Shown: piece by piece, positions 52,170 through 60,277 of the stretch | Layout of the letters: every line of letters begins with the position of its first letter | Numbering within the stretch: position 1 is the first letter of the stretch | Source: Chryseobacterium sp. Leaf394 | GTDB taxonomy: Bacteria; Bacteroidota; Bacteroidia; Flavobacteriales; Weeksellaceae | DNA: 64,000 bases | Reading direction: 5' to 3' | Assembly (NCBI RefSeq): GCF_001424105.1 | Contig: NZ_LMQH01000002.1 | Coordinates: 62,005-126,004 of the forward strand | The notes under the pieces: generated by a model | Told to the model about the DNA's origin: nothing | Databases searched by the model: none | What the model saw: the letters and a program-made list of their open reading frames with translations, nothing else | Made by a program: the position numbers and the translations under genes

Positions 52170-53069
52170 TCAAAGAGCCTTATAAATATATTTTTGAAAT
52201 TGACTCTGGTCAGATACAGGATAATTCTGTGAATCATACAGATAAGTATAAGCTCCCGGAATTGCTGGTATCGGTGAAGGATTAATAACCGTAAAATTAG
52301 TTACGTTGTTTGCTGACAGCGAAGAAAAATTAGCAGGGTGCAACAGACTCCAGGCTACAAAAAATGATTTTGGCAATGTGGTGTAAGGGTTAATTTTTGA
52401 ATCATAACCATCAAAATTATACGAGATGTTTGCAACAACCGAAGACATATCCGGAACACCTGTGGGACTTGTTATTCCCATTTCCGTAGCCACTTTTGTG
52501 ATATTATCTCCTGTATTTGTAATTGTATAATTGGTGAAATGAGTATAAGTGCTTCCTGATTTTTTCTTCTCAACAATTTTGGTCATTTTGCCCGCGCCAT
52601 CGTAGGTGTAGGTGTATTCACTGTTGAAACTTGGCATAGTGCCTGCCATCGTCGTACAAGTGGTGTAATTAATCTTTCCGCTGGAATCGTACGTAATGTT
52701 GTAATCATACGACAGTCCGTTCGCTGGTACAGAACCGTTGACTTCCTGCTCAAATTTCACCCTGGAAATCTTCCCTGCTGTATAAGTAACTCTTCCGATA
52801 AGATATGAATTGGGACCGCCTGATTCCTTGAAAATTGCTTTCTCCAGGGTGGTTCCTGTAGTGACATATTCCTGATTGACATCCGTATTTACAGTAATTT
52901 TGTGTAAAATCCGCGGACCCAGGATTGTAGTTGTGCTCCCGCCACTTCCCGGGGGATTATTCGGATTGTTAAGGCTGTTGTTGATGGGATCTGCAGTTGT
53001 ATTGTCACATGAAGACAGAAAACCTAAAAATAATGCTGAAACTCCTGTAATAAAATTGTTTTTGGTCAT
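52170..53069 (-). CDS. lipoprotein, unknown function (paralogue of 45663)
   Basis: 299 residues; lipoprotein signal GVSALFLGFLSSC (Cys21). A low-complexity linker rich in Asn, Pro and Gly follows (NSLNNPNNPPGSGGS), then a beta-rich body with repeated YxYDxxGKxxx strands (YDYNITYDSSGKINY, YTYTYDGAGKMTKI) as in DUF4595/RHS-like lipoproteins. Shares GPRILHKIT, SKINPYTTLPKSF and YLYDSQNYPVSD with 45663. It is upstream of susC with its own terminator, so probably monocistronic. Confidence 0.8.
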   Translation of the reverse strand: MTKNNFITGVSALFLGFLSSCDNTTADPINNSLNNPNNPPGSGGSTTTILGPRILHKITVNTDVNQEYVTTGTTLEKAIFKESGGPNSYLIGRVTYTAGKISRVKFEQEVNGSVPANGLSYDYNITYDSSGKINYTTCTTMAGTMPSFNSEYTYTYDGAGKMTKIVEKKKSGSTYTHFTNYTITNTGDNITKVATEMGITSPTGVPDMSSVVANISYNFDGYDSKINPYTTLPKSFFVAWSLLHPANFSSLSANNVTNFTVINPSPIPAIPGAYTYLYDSQNYPVSDQSQFQKYIYKAL

Positions 53070-53090
53070 AAGTTTTTAATTAATTTGAAA

Positions 53091-53098
53091 CAAATATA
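53091..53098 (-). promoter_or_regulatory. -7 box (TATATTTG, minus strand) of the 52170 lipoprotein
   Basis: CAAATATA on the plus strand, 21 bases before the lipoprotein start, just downstream of the mfd terminator. Confidence 0.4.
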
Positions 53099-53139
53099 AA
53101 TTATTTTCAACATTAAAGGACTTATATTATCTAATTAAC

Positions 53140-53172
53140 AAAAAAAAATCTAAAAACGTGTTTTTAGATTTT
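53140..53172 (-). terminator. terminator of mfd
   Basis: Perfect 13-base inverted repeat AAAATCTAAAAAC (53145-53157) and GTTTTTAGATTTT (53160-53172), followed on the minus strand by a T-run. It is 17 bases beyond the mfd stop. Confidence 0.75.
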
Positions 53173-53189
53173 TTCTTGCTGGGATTATT

Positions 53190-56100
53190 TTAACCGAGAA
53201 TTGCTTTAAGTAATTTATTCACCTCATCCACATTTTTAACTTTATCTTTCCGCATCATGAGATTATTGCCTTCTTTTCCTGCTTTTTCTTTCAGCTGTGC
53301 CTGCGCCGGATTCTGAGTCAAATAAGAAATTATATTTCTGAATTTTTCGGTCTGATAAAATTTATCCTGCGGATTGGATGGGAAATAACCGAGGAAAACA
53401 CTGTTTTTCATCACAATCTTTTCGAAGCCAATTTCGGCAGCAAGCCATTTAAGGGCAACACTTTTAAGAAGATTGACTACCTCTTCAGGCAGTTCCCCAA
53501 ACCGGTCTTTTAATTCTGCTTCAAATTTCTGCAGGTCATTTTCATTATCTATCTCAGCTAATTTCTGATACAGCAACAATCTTTCTTCGGTGCTTGAAAC
53601 ATACGAATCAGGCAACATCAGTTCAAGATCTGTGTCGATGTTGACTTCTTTTACGGATTTAAATAATTTCTGGCGGTCTTCTTCATTTTCAAATAAACTT
53701 CCGAATTCCTCATCGTCTTTCAGCTCTTCCAAAGCTTCCTGCATCATTTTCTGATACGTTTCAAAACCCATTTCATTGATGAATCCACTCTGCTCTCCAC
53801 CTAGAAGATCGCCGGCACCACGAATTTCCAAATCTTTCATGGCAATCTGAAAACCACTTCCCAAATCTGAAAACTGCTCAATCGCTTCCAGTCTTTTTTT
53901 TGCATCAGATGTAATCATATCTAAAGGAGGCGTGATGAGATAACAGAAGGCTTTTCTGTTACTTCGCCCTACCCGTCCTCTCATCTGGTGCACATCTGCC
54001 ATCCCGAAACGCTGTGCATCATTGATGAAAATCGTGTTGGCGTTCGGTACATCCACCCCACTTTCAATGATTGTGGTTGAGACCAAAACGTCGTATTTTC
54101 CTTCCATGAAATCGAGAATATTCTGCTCAAGCTGTTTTCCGTCCATCTGACCGTGTCCCGTAATCACTTTCGCATCCGGAACAAGCCTTTGAATTAAACC
54201 TGCAATATCTTTCAGATTTTCGATTCTGTTGTTGATAAAATAAACCTGCCCGTCACGTTGCAACTCGTATGAAATGGCATCCCTTAAAAGTTCTTCATCA
54301 AAACCAACCATGTGTGTTTCCACAGGCTGTCTGTTGGGTGGTGGAGTTTTTATTACGGAAAGGTCGCGCGCGGCCATCAGAGAAAACTGTAATGTTCTCG
54401 GAATCGGCGTAGCTGTTAGCGTCAGAGTATCGACATTTGATTTGAAAGTTTTGAGTTTATCTTTTACAGCAACTCCAAATTTGTGCTCTTCGTCGATTAC
54501 AAGCAGACCTAAATCTTTAAATTTCACTTTATCTGAAACCAGCTGATGTGTTCCGATAACGATGTCAACTTTTCCTTCTTTAAGTCCGGCGAGAGTTTCA
54601 GATTTCTGTTTTGCCGTTCTGAAACGGTTTAGATACGAAATATTCACCGGGAAATCTTTCAGTCTGTCTTTAAAACTTCTGTAATGCTGAAATGCAAGAA
54701 TCGTAGTCGGCACAAGAATAGCCACCTGCTTTCCGTCAGTAGCTGCTTTGAAAGCGGCACGAATAGCAACTTCAGTTTTCCCGAAACCTACGTCTCCGCA
54801 GACCAGACGGTCCATCACCGTTTCTGCTTCCATGTCTTTTTTAACATCGATGGTCGCTTTTTCCTGATCGGGCGTATCTTCATAAACGAAACTGGCTTCC
54901 AACTCGTTCTGAAGGTAAGAGTCGGGCGAATAGGAAAATCCTTTTGCCATTTTTCGCTGGGCGTATAATTTAATTAGATCAAAAGCAATCTGTTTAACCT
55001 TGGCTTTTGTTTTCTGTTTTAAAGATTTCCATGCCGGTGATCCCAATTTACTTAAAACGATTTCTTTTCCGTCTGGACCGTTGTATTTTGAAATTTTATG
55101 AAGCGAGTGGATGCTTACATATAAAAGATCTCCGTTTTTATAGACCAGTTTGAAACATTCCTGTACTTTTCCGTCGTTGTTTACTTTTACAAGACCCATG
55201 AATTTTCCGATACCGTGATCGATATGGGCGATGTAATCTCCAACTTTTAAAGACATTAAATCTTTTAAAGTCAGCTGTTCAGATTTGGCAAACGAATTTT
55301 TGGCCTTATAACGTTGGTAGCGGTCGAAAATCTGATGATCTGTATAAACGATTATTTTACTGTCGGGATCTACGAAACCTTCATGAAGTTCAGATTTAAA
55401 ACTTTTAAATTTAATTTCACGCTTGCCGGAATCACCTCTGCCTACATCTTCGAAGATAGATTCGAGTCGTTCTTTCTGCTTTTCGCCGGAAAATGAGATC
55501 CACATTTCGTAACCTGCAGCCTCTTTCTCTTCGAGATCTTCCACCAGCAATTCAAAGTTTTTGTGGAATGACGGCTGTGAAGTCTGATTGTAAACAACGG
55601 AAGCCTGATGAGGGATGTCGGATGCCAAAGCACCTGAAAAATCTACTCTTTTAAACTTTTTATACTCAAACAGGAAATCTTCATCAGAAATAAATAATTC
55701 CTGTGGCGATCTGTGGGCAATATCTTTATTTAGACCGTCAAATTTTTCCAGGGCTTTTTCGTAGAAACTTCTGATTTTTGATTTTGAAGATTCCAGATCT
55801 TTGGAAACAATCAGAGATTCTTTAGGCAAAATTTCGAGAAGAGAAACCTTTGTTCCCGAAACAGAAAAATTCATATTGGAAACCAGCTGAAAACTGTCTA
55901 CTTTTGAAACCGAAAGCTGCGTCTCAATATCAAATGTTTTGATGTTTTCCACTTCATTTCCGAAGAAAGTAATTCTGTACGGCTTCTCGTTGGAATAGGA
56001 ATACACATCTACAATTCCTCCACGCACAGAAAATTCGCCCGGCTCGGAAACAAAATCAGTCTGATTAAACTGATAATGGTTTAAAAGTTCATCCACAAAA

Positions 56101-56570
56101 TCAAAATCAAGCTGATCGCAGACCTTGATGTTATGCGAAATAGCTTTAAAATCTTCCTTTTTCAAAACTTTTTCAGATAAAGCTCCGGCGTAGGCAACAA
56201 TCACTTTCGGATATTTGCCTGCATTGATTTTATTTAAAACCTCTGTTCGGAGAACAAGATTGGCGTTCTGTGTTTTCTCCACCTGATAAGGCTCCAGATG
56301 TGTTGCAGGAAAATAAAGTACTTTTTCTTTCCCCAAAAGATCTTCCATCTCGGTACTTACGTACAGAGCATCTTCTTTATCATCAATAATATAAAGAATT
56401 GTTTTTTTGTTTGTGAGAAAAAGTTCGGCTACAAAAACCGTTGGTGCAGAGCCGGCAAAACCCTTTACAGAAACGTGATTTTCCTTTTCAAGAACCGTAA
56501 AAATATCTTTTCCGAATTCTTTCTTTAAGAAAGAAGGAAGAAGTGTTTTATCTATATTTTTTAGCTGCAT
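53190..56570 (-). CDS. mfd: transcription-repair coupling factor
   Basis: Removes RNA polymerase stalled at DNA damage and recruits UvrA. 1126 residues, the family's usual size. Order of domains: UvrB-like N-terminal modules; RNA-polymerase interaction domain with LKVGDYIAHIDHGIGKFMGL near residue 440; RecG-like ATPase with Walker A CGDVGFGKTEVAIRAA near 590-605, DEEH in LLVIDEEHKFG, TATPIPRTLQFSL; second helicase half (QMDGKQLEQ, QMRGRVGRS); and the C-terminal TRCF domain. Single gene with its own promoter and terminator. Confidence 0.97.
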   Translation of the reverse strand: MQLKNIDKTLLPSFLKKEFGKDIFTVLEKENHVSVKGFAGSAPTVFVAELFLTNKKTILYIIDDKEDALYVSTEMEDLLGKEKVLYFPATHLEPYQVEKTQNANLVLRTEVLNKINAGKYPKVIVAYAGALSEKVLKKEDFKAISHNIKVCDQLDFDFVDELLNHYQFNQTDFVSEPGEFSVRGGIVDVYSYSNEKPYRITFFGNEVENIKTFDIETQLSVSKVDSFQLVSNMNFSVSGTKVSLLEILPKESLIVSKDLESSKSKIRSFYEKALEKFDGLNKDIAHRSPQELFISDEDFLFEYKKFKRVDFSGALASDIPHQASVVYNQTSQPSFHKNFELLVEDLEEKEAAGYEMWISFSGEKQKERLESIFEDVGRGDSGKREIKFKSFKSELHEGFVDPDSKIIVYTDHQIFDRYQRYKAKNSFAKSEQLTLKDLMSLKVGDYIAHIDHGIGKFMGLVKVNNDGKVQECFKLVYKNGDLLYVSIHSLHKISKYNGPDGKEIVLSKLGSPAWKSLKQKTKAKVKQIAFDLIKLYAQRKMAKGFSYSPDSYLQNELEASFVYEDTPDQEKATIDVKKDMEAETVMDRLVCGDVGFGKTEVAIRAAFKAATDGKQVAILVPTTILAFQHYRSFKDRLKDFPVNISYLNRFRTAKQKSETLAGLKEGKVDIVIGTHQLVSDKVKFKDLGLLVIDEEHKFGVAVKDKLKTFKSNVDTLTLTATPIPRTLQFSLMAARDLSVIKTPPPNRQPVETHMVGFDEELLRDAISYELQRDGQVYFINNRIENLKDIAGLIQRLVPDAKVITGHGQMDGKQLEQNILDFMEGKYDVLVSTTIIESGVDVPNANTIFINDAQRFGMADVHQMRGRVGRSNRKAFCYLITPPLDMITSDAKKRLEAIEQFSDLGSGFQIAMKDLEIRGAGDLLGGEQSGFINEMGFETYQKMMQEALEELKDDEEFGSLFENEEDRQKLFKSVKEVNIDTDLELMLPDSYVSSTEERLLLYQKLAEIDNENDLQKFEAELKDRFGELPEEVVNLLKSVALKWLAAEIGFEKIVMKNSVFLGYFPSNPQDKFYQTEKFRNIISYLTQNPAQAQLKEKAGKEGNNLMMRKDKVKNVDEVNKLLKAILG

Positions 56571-56929
56571 AAATTATTTTGGTATCAACGACAAAAGCGA
56601 TTTCAAGAATTGTTCCTGAAACCGTAATCTGCTGCAAAAATACGCAAATTTATATTTGAGACGGCACATTGCAATACATCAACATTGAGATGGAACTGAA
56701 TTTTATTGCGAAATACTGGAATTAAATATTTGATTCTAAAAAGAGAGAAGGTAATTTACCAACATATTACTGCGTCTATCATCTCAGCGAAATGTATCAA
56801 TATTGCAGTATGTTTTGTATTCTAAAAATTATCCCAAATACTATAAAGTTCGTTAAAAAACCTCTGATATTTTCTTCTTCGGCACGTCGTTTGGAAAAGA
56901 CCATAACCTAACCAAACAGTTTAAGTATT
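56571..56929. other. 359-base divergent intergenic region between mfd and a lipoprotein gene
   Basis: No gene. Contains the mfd promoter (56645-56674, minus strand); no TAnnTTTG box was recognised for the plus-strand lipoprotein. Confidence 0.5.
56645..56674 (-). promoter_or_regulatory. mfd promoter (TTG-N19-TAAATTTG)
   Basis: On the minus strand TTG (56674-56672) and TAAATTTG (56652-56645) are separated by 19 bases, matching both elements of the Bacteroidota promoter; the mfd ATG is 74 bases downstream. Confidence 0.6.
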
Positions 56930-57322
56930 ATGAAAAATTTAATGAAAATTTTCGGTGTTTTAGTGCTTGTGATGTTCACAGCGATAAGTTTATCTTCTTG
57001 CAAGGACGACGACGATCCGGCAGACAACGATTTCTTCGCAGGAACTTACAAAGGAAGTATTTCGTATAATGACGGAAGCACAAATATCAACACCAACGAC
57101 GGAAGTGTTTTCGTAACCAAAATCGCAAGCGGAACAAAATACAACTTTACATTCAGCAATGGAATTCCTGATCTTAACGGTCTTGAATTTCAGAAACAGG
57201 GAGATAACACCCTGGTAATGGTTGGTTCTAATGGAACGATGTATGTGAGAATCGACAACAACGACCTCAAAATCGCATACCTGAAGGATGGTAAAACCTG
57301 GACAGCCAACTGCGTCAGATAG
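56930..57322 (+). CDS. small surface lipoprotein, unknown function
   Basis: 130 residues: lipoprotein signal (FGVLVLVMFTAISLSSC, Cys24), then KDDDDPADND, an acidic stretch directly after the lipidated cysteine that matches the Bacteroidota lipoprotein export signal to the surface. The mature part is small and beta-rich (GTYKGSISYNDG, KYNFTFSNGIPDLNG, NTLVMVGSNGTMYVRID), lipocalin-like in feel but unassigned. A strong terminator follows 20 bases after its stop. Confidence 0.8.
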   Translation: MKNLMKIFGVLVLVMFTAISLSSCKDDDDPADNDFFAGTYKGSISYNDGSTNINTNDGSVFVTKIASGTKYNFTFSNGIPDLNGLEFQKQGDNTLVMVGSNGTMYVRIDNNDLKIAYLKDGKTWTANCVR

Positions 57323-57342
57323 ATTTAAAAAAAATGTAACTC

Positions 57343-57379
57343 AAAAACCTGCTTCAAATCATTGATGCAGGTTTTTTTT
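57343..57379 (+). terminator. terminator of the 56930 lipoprotein gene
   Basis: AAAAACCTGC (57343-57352) pairs perfectly with GCAGGTTTTT (57367-57376), with a T-run continuing to 57379. Confidence 0.8.
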
Positions 57380-57413
57380 GATTAGAAGACTTCATAAACT
57401 TTTGATGTCGTGT

Positions 57414-57444
57414 TTGTTATGATGAATATTTATTTTTATATTTG
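57414..57444 (+). promoter_or_regulatory. promoter TTG-N20-TATATTTG for the repeat-containing small protein
   Basis: TTG at 57414-57416 and TATATTTG at 57437-57444, spaced 20 bases: a near-ideal Bacteroidota promoter, with the ATG at 57468. Confidence 0.65.
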
Positions 57445-57467
57445 ATTTAAAATTTAAAAAAATATAC

Positions 57468-57713
57468 ATGAAGAATTTAATTACAGCCCTGTTCCTCATC
57501 ATCGGATTGGGAATTGCTCAGGCACAACAGGTTGCTCCTGCAACAAAAGCAGCACCTAAAACCGCAAAAACAACAAAAGCTGCCGCACCCAAGCCCGCTG
57601 CAAAACCTGCCGTAAAGCTTAAAAAAGACGGAACTCCTGACAAAAGATACAAGGAAAATCAGAAACTGAAAAAGGACGGTACGCCAGACAAAAGATATAA
57701 AGTGAATAAATAA
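57468..57713 (+). CDS. small secreted Ala/Lys/Pro-rich protein with LKKDGTPDKRYK repeats
   Basis: 81 residues: a signal peptide (ITALFLIIGLGIAQAQQ, cut near residue 20), a low-complexity basic linker rich in Ala, Pro and Lys (about 24-49), and two perfect repeats LKKDGTPDKRYK separated by ENQK. The net charge is strongly positive; it could bind anionic surface polymer or DNA, which is a guess. It has its own promoter and terminator. Confidence 0.8.
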   Translation: MKNLITALFLIIGLGIAQAQQVAPATKAAPKTAKTTKAAAPKPAAKPAVKLKKDGTPDKRYKENQKLKKDGTPDKRYKVNK

Positions 57714-57741
57714 TCACTTACATTTTAAATAAATAAAACAC

Positions 57742-57766
57742 AACCGGTGATATTCATCGGTTTTTT
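57742..57766 (+). terminator. terminator of the small repeat protein gene
   Basis: AACCGGTGA (57742-57750) pairs with TCATCGGTT (57754-57762) with one G-U pair and TAT loop, then TTTT. Confidence 0.75.
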
Positions 57767-57790
57767 GATGCAACGAAACGGCTTTATTTA

Positions 57791-57798
57791 TAAATTTG
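57791..57798 (+). promoter_or_regulatory. -7 box (TAAATTTG) of the GH3-family gene
   Basis: Perfect TAnnTTTG match ending 4 bases before the ATG at 57803; a TTG lies 23 bases upstream inside the preceding terminator tail. Confidence 0.45.
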
Positions 57799-57802
57799 AA
57801 CC

Positions 57803-59302
57803 ATGCTAAATTTCCTCAAGAAAAATATCGCTGTTGCCTGGGCCAAAAAACATGTTGCCCAAACTGAAAGTTTTAAAAAAAATGCACCTCAGCTGCAGGA
57901 AGAGCTTTTGTTTTCTCTCATTAAAACTGCAGAAAAAACCCTTTTTGGACGGAGCCACAACTTTGAAGAGATCAAAACAGTAAAAGATTTTCAGGATAAA
58001 GTTAAAATCAACGATTACGAAGATCTGAAACCCTATATCGAAAAGGTGAAGAAGGGTCAGCGCAGTATTCTCTGGCCTGAAACTCCGGAATATTTTGCAA
58101 AAACATCGGGCACTACGTCAGGATCGAAATATATTCCGATTTCAAAAGAAGGAATGCCTTTTCAGGTGAAGGGTGCTCAGAGTGCGCTTTTTCATTACAT
58201 TGCGAAAAAAAACAACGCAGATTTCGTCAACGGAAAAATGATTTTTCTGCAGGGAAGTCCGGAACTGGAGGAAGTTTTCGGCATTAAAACCGGCAGGCTT
58301 TCGGGAATTGTTGCGCATCATATCCCAAATTATCTTCAGAAAAACAGACTGCCAAGCTGGGAAACCAACCTCATCGAAGACTGGGAAACCAAAATAGATA
58401 AAATTGTAGAGGAAACTGAGCATGAAAACATGACGCTGATTTCCGGTATTCCACCGTGGCTGGTAATGTACTTCGAAAAACTGACAGAGAAACACGGCAA
58501 AAAAATCAAACAACTTTTCCCAAATCTTCAACTGATTGTAACCGGCGGTGTAAACTACGAACCGTACAAAGATAAAATGGAATTTCTGCTTGGAGGACAG
58601 GTAGATATTGTGCAGACTTTTCCAGCCTCGGAAGGATTTTTTGCCTTTCAGGATGATTACACTAAAGACGGACTTTTACTTTTAACCAATCACGGTATTT
58701 TTTATGAGTTTATTCCTTTAGAACAATATGGAAAACCTGATGCAGAAAGACTAACTTTAAAGGATGTAGAAGTGAATAAAGATTACGCTTTAATTTTGAC
58801 TACCAATTCAGGACTTTGGGCTTATTCGATCGGTGATGTAGTGAGATTTACTGATAAAAAACCCCACAGAATTCTGGTGAGCGGAAGAACAAAGCATTTC
58901 ACTTCAGCATTTGGCGAGCACGTAATTGCTTTTGAGGTGGAAGAAGCTCTTAAATCTACCGTTCAGAAATATCCTGCAAAAATTACGGAATTTCATCTTG
59001 CACCGCAGGTAAATGCAGAAGGCGAACTTCCTTATCATGAGTGGTTTGTAGAGTTTGAAGAAGAGCCTTCAGATTTAAATTTATTTACAGAAGAACTTGA
59101 CGTTCAGCTCAGAAGCAGAAATACCTATTACGATGATTTGATTACAGGAAATATTTTGCAGAAGCTTAAAATCTCGAAACTCAGAAAGAATGCTTTTAAT
59201 GAATATGCCAAATCTCAGGGTAAACTGGGTGGACAAAATAAAATTCCGAGACTTGCAAATGACAGAAAACTGGCAGAGAAGATAGAAATTTACAGGAAAT
59301 AA
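57803..59302 (+). CDS. GH3 family acyl-acid amido synthetase-like protein
   Basis: 499 residues of the GH3 branch of the adenylate-forming superfamily, best known from plants, where it joins amino acids to auxin or jasmonate. Visible: phosphate-binding loop FAKTSGTTSGSKYIPIS (residues about 93-109), LIVTGGVNYEPYKDKM, QTFPASEGFFAFQDD, GLWAYSIGDVVRFTDKKPHRI and VSGRTKHFTSAFGEHV. Bacteroidota members are widespread; their substrates are unknown. Followed 22 bases later by a small lipoprotein gene, possibly co-transcribed. Confidence 0.93.
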   Translation: MLNFLKKNIAVAWAKKHVAQTESFKKNAPQLQEELLFSLIKTAEKTLFGRSHNFEEIKTVKDFQDKVKINDYEDLKPYIEKVKKGQRSILWPETPEYFAKTSGTTSGSKYIPISKEGMPFQVKGAQSALFHYIAKKNNADFVNGKMIFLQGSPELEEVFGIKTGRLSGIVAHHIPNYLQKNRLPSWETNLIEDWETKIDKIVEETEHENMTLISGIPPWLVMYFEKLTEKHGKKIKQLFPNLQLIVTGGVNYEPYKDKMEFLLGGQVDIVQTFPASEGFFAFQDDYTKDGLLLLTNHGIFYEFIPLEQYGKPDAERLTLKDVEVNKDYALILTTNSGLWAYSIGDVVRFTDKKPHRILVSGRTKHFTSAFGEHVIAFEVEEALKSTVQKYPAKITEFHLAPQVNAEGELPYHEWFVEFEEEPSDLNLFTEELDVQLRSRNTYYDDLITGNILQKLKISKLRKNAFNEYAKSQGKLGGQNKIPRLANDRKLAEKIEIYRK

Positions 59303-59324
59303 AACCAACAAATCAATTTTACAC

Positions 59325-59702
59325 ATGAAGAATACTATCCTTTTTTCCGTTTTTATTTTCTGCGCATCATGTACTTCGTTAAAATATAGTGCAGTAGAAA
59401 ATCCTGACGATTATAAAAATGTAAAAGCAGGAAATAAATATATCTTTCACCAGAATAATGGCAGCAAAACAAAAATTACAATTACTTCTATTGCAAGAGA
59501 CAGCATTATCGGAACCAGCAGGAAAGACAGAATTTCTATCGCAAAGAACGACATTCAAGAAATCAGAAAAGACAATTCTGGGTTAGCAATAATTATTGCA
59601 GCCGGAGGAATTGCGGGAGCAGCGGTAATTATTTCTGCAACTGTTAAAGCCTCAGAGGATCTGGTAGATACTTTTGCCGCTGTAGGAAGTGGAACAAATT
59701 AA
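59325..59702 (+). CDS. small lipoprotein with C-terminal membrane segment (paralogue of 59846)
   Basis: 125 residues. Lipoprotein signal FSVFIFCASC (Cys16), then TSLKYSAVENPDDYKNVKAGNKYIF, a beta-rich middle (ITSIARDSIIGTSRKDRISI), and a Gly/Ala-rich hydrophobic helix (AIIIAAGGIAGAAVIISATV, about 88-107). The same plan and motifs recur in the gene at 59846. Function unknown. Confidence 0.78.
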   Translation: MKNTILFSVFIFCASCTSLKYSAVENPDDYKNVKAGNKYIFHQNNGSKTKITITSIARDSIIGTSRKDRISIAKNDIQEIRKDNSGLAIIIAAGGIAGAAVIISATVKASEDLVDTFAAVGSGTN

Positions 59703-59819
59703 TTGTGTGAAAACTTAAGAATATTGTTTTTAAAATATAGAATTTATTGATTTACGTTTAAATATTTCAAAAAATATGATATTTTCGCTTTAATGAAAAG
59801 ATATATTCGAAAAAAATTA

Positions 59820-59827
59820 TAAATTTG
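59820..59827 (+). promoter_or_regulatory. -7 box (TAAATTTG) of the 59846 lipoprotein
   Basis: Perfect TAnnTTTG match 18 bases before the ATG; no clear -33 TTG. Confidence 0.45.
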
Positions 59828-59845
59828 AAAAACTAAAAAATTAAA

Positions 59846-60208
59846 ATGAGAGCATCTGTACTAATAAAATCTTCTCTGCTTACATCATTATTCGTGATTT
59901 CGTCATGTGCGACTACAAAGTATAGTGAAGATATTTCTCAAAACAATTATTCTAATCTTAAAACCGGGAAAATCTACATTGTTGAGAAAAAAGACGGTTC
60001 GCCAAAAGAAAAAATCCTTTTCAAAAACATTGTTGGCGATAACATCGTAGGTACAAAAGGTAAAAAAGACAGTACAGAAGTTACTATTCCGAAAAGTGCT
60101 GTTGCCTCTGTGAAAGACCGCTCTACAGCGAGAGTAACCGGTGGTGCCATCGTAATTGGTGCAGCAGCAGCGGCAGCAATCGTGATCAGTTCGAACAGAG
60201 CAGATTAA
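59846..60208 (+). CDS. small lipoprotein with C-terminal membrane segment (paralogue of 59325)
   Basis: 120 residues. Lipoprotein signal LLTSLFVISSC (Cys21), then ATTKYSEDISQNNYSNLKTGKIYIV, KNIVGDNIVGTKGKK, VTIPKSAVASVKD, and a C-terminal Ala/Gly-rich helix (GGAIVIGAAAAAAIVIS). Landmarks KYS...Y-x-N-[LV]-K-x-G-[KN]-x-Y-I and D-x-I-[IV]-GT align with the gene at 59325, so this is a tandem duplication that has diverged. Function unknown. Confidence 0.78.
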   Translation: MRASVLIKSSLLTSLFVISSCATTKYSEDISQNNYSNLKTGKIYIVEKKDGSPKEKILFKNIVGDNIVGTKGKKDSTEVTIPKSAVASVKDRSTARVTGGAIVIGAAAAAAIVISSNRAD

Positions 60209-60240
60209 AAATGATTTAATTTTTATTAAAATAAATGATA

Positions 60241-60273
60241 AGTAGCTCTAAATTAATTTTTAGGGCTACTTTT
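60241..60273 (+). terminator. terminator of the 59846 lipoprotein, overlapping the next promoter
   Basis: AGTAGCTCTAAA (60241-60252) pairs with TTTAGGGCTACT (60259-60270) with one G-U pair, then TTT. The 3' arm and tail contain the TACTTTTG box of the next gene. Confidence 0.7.
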
Positions 60274-60274
60274 G
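60267..60274 (+). promoter_or_regulatory. -7 box (TACTTTTG) of the MFS gene
   Basis: TAnnTTTG match inside the tail of the preceding terminator, 3 bases before the ATG at 60278. Confidence 0.4.
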
Positions 60275-60277
60275 CAT

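Noticed and set aside
58142..58531. Reading frame of 129 codons on the minus strand
   Set aside because: Antisense to the GH3-family gene and without any recognisable motif.
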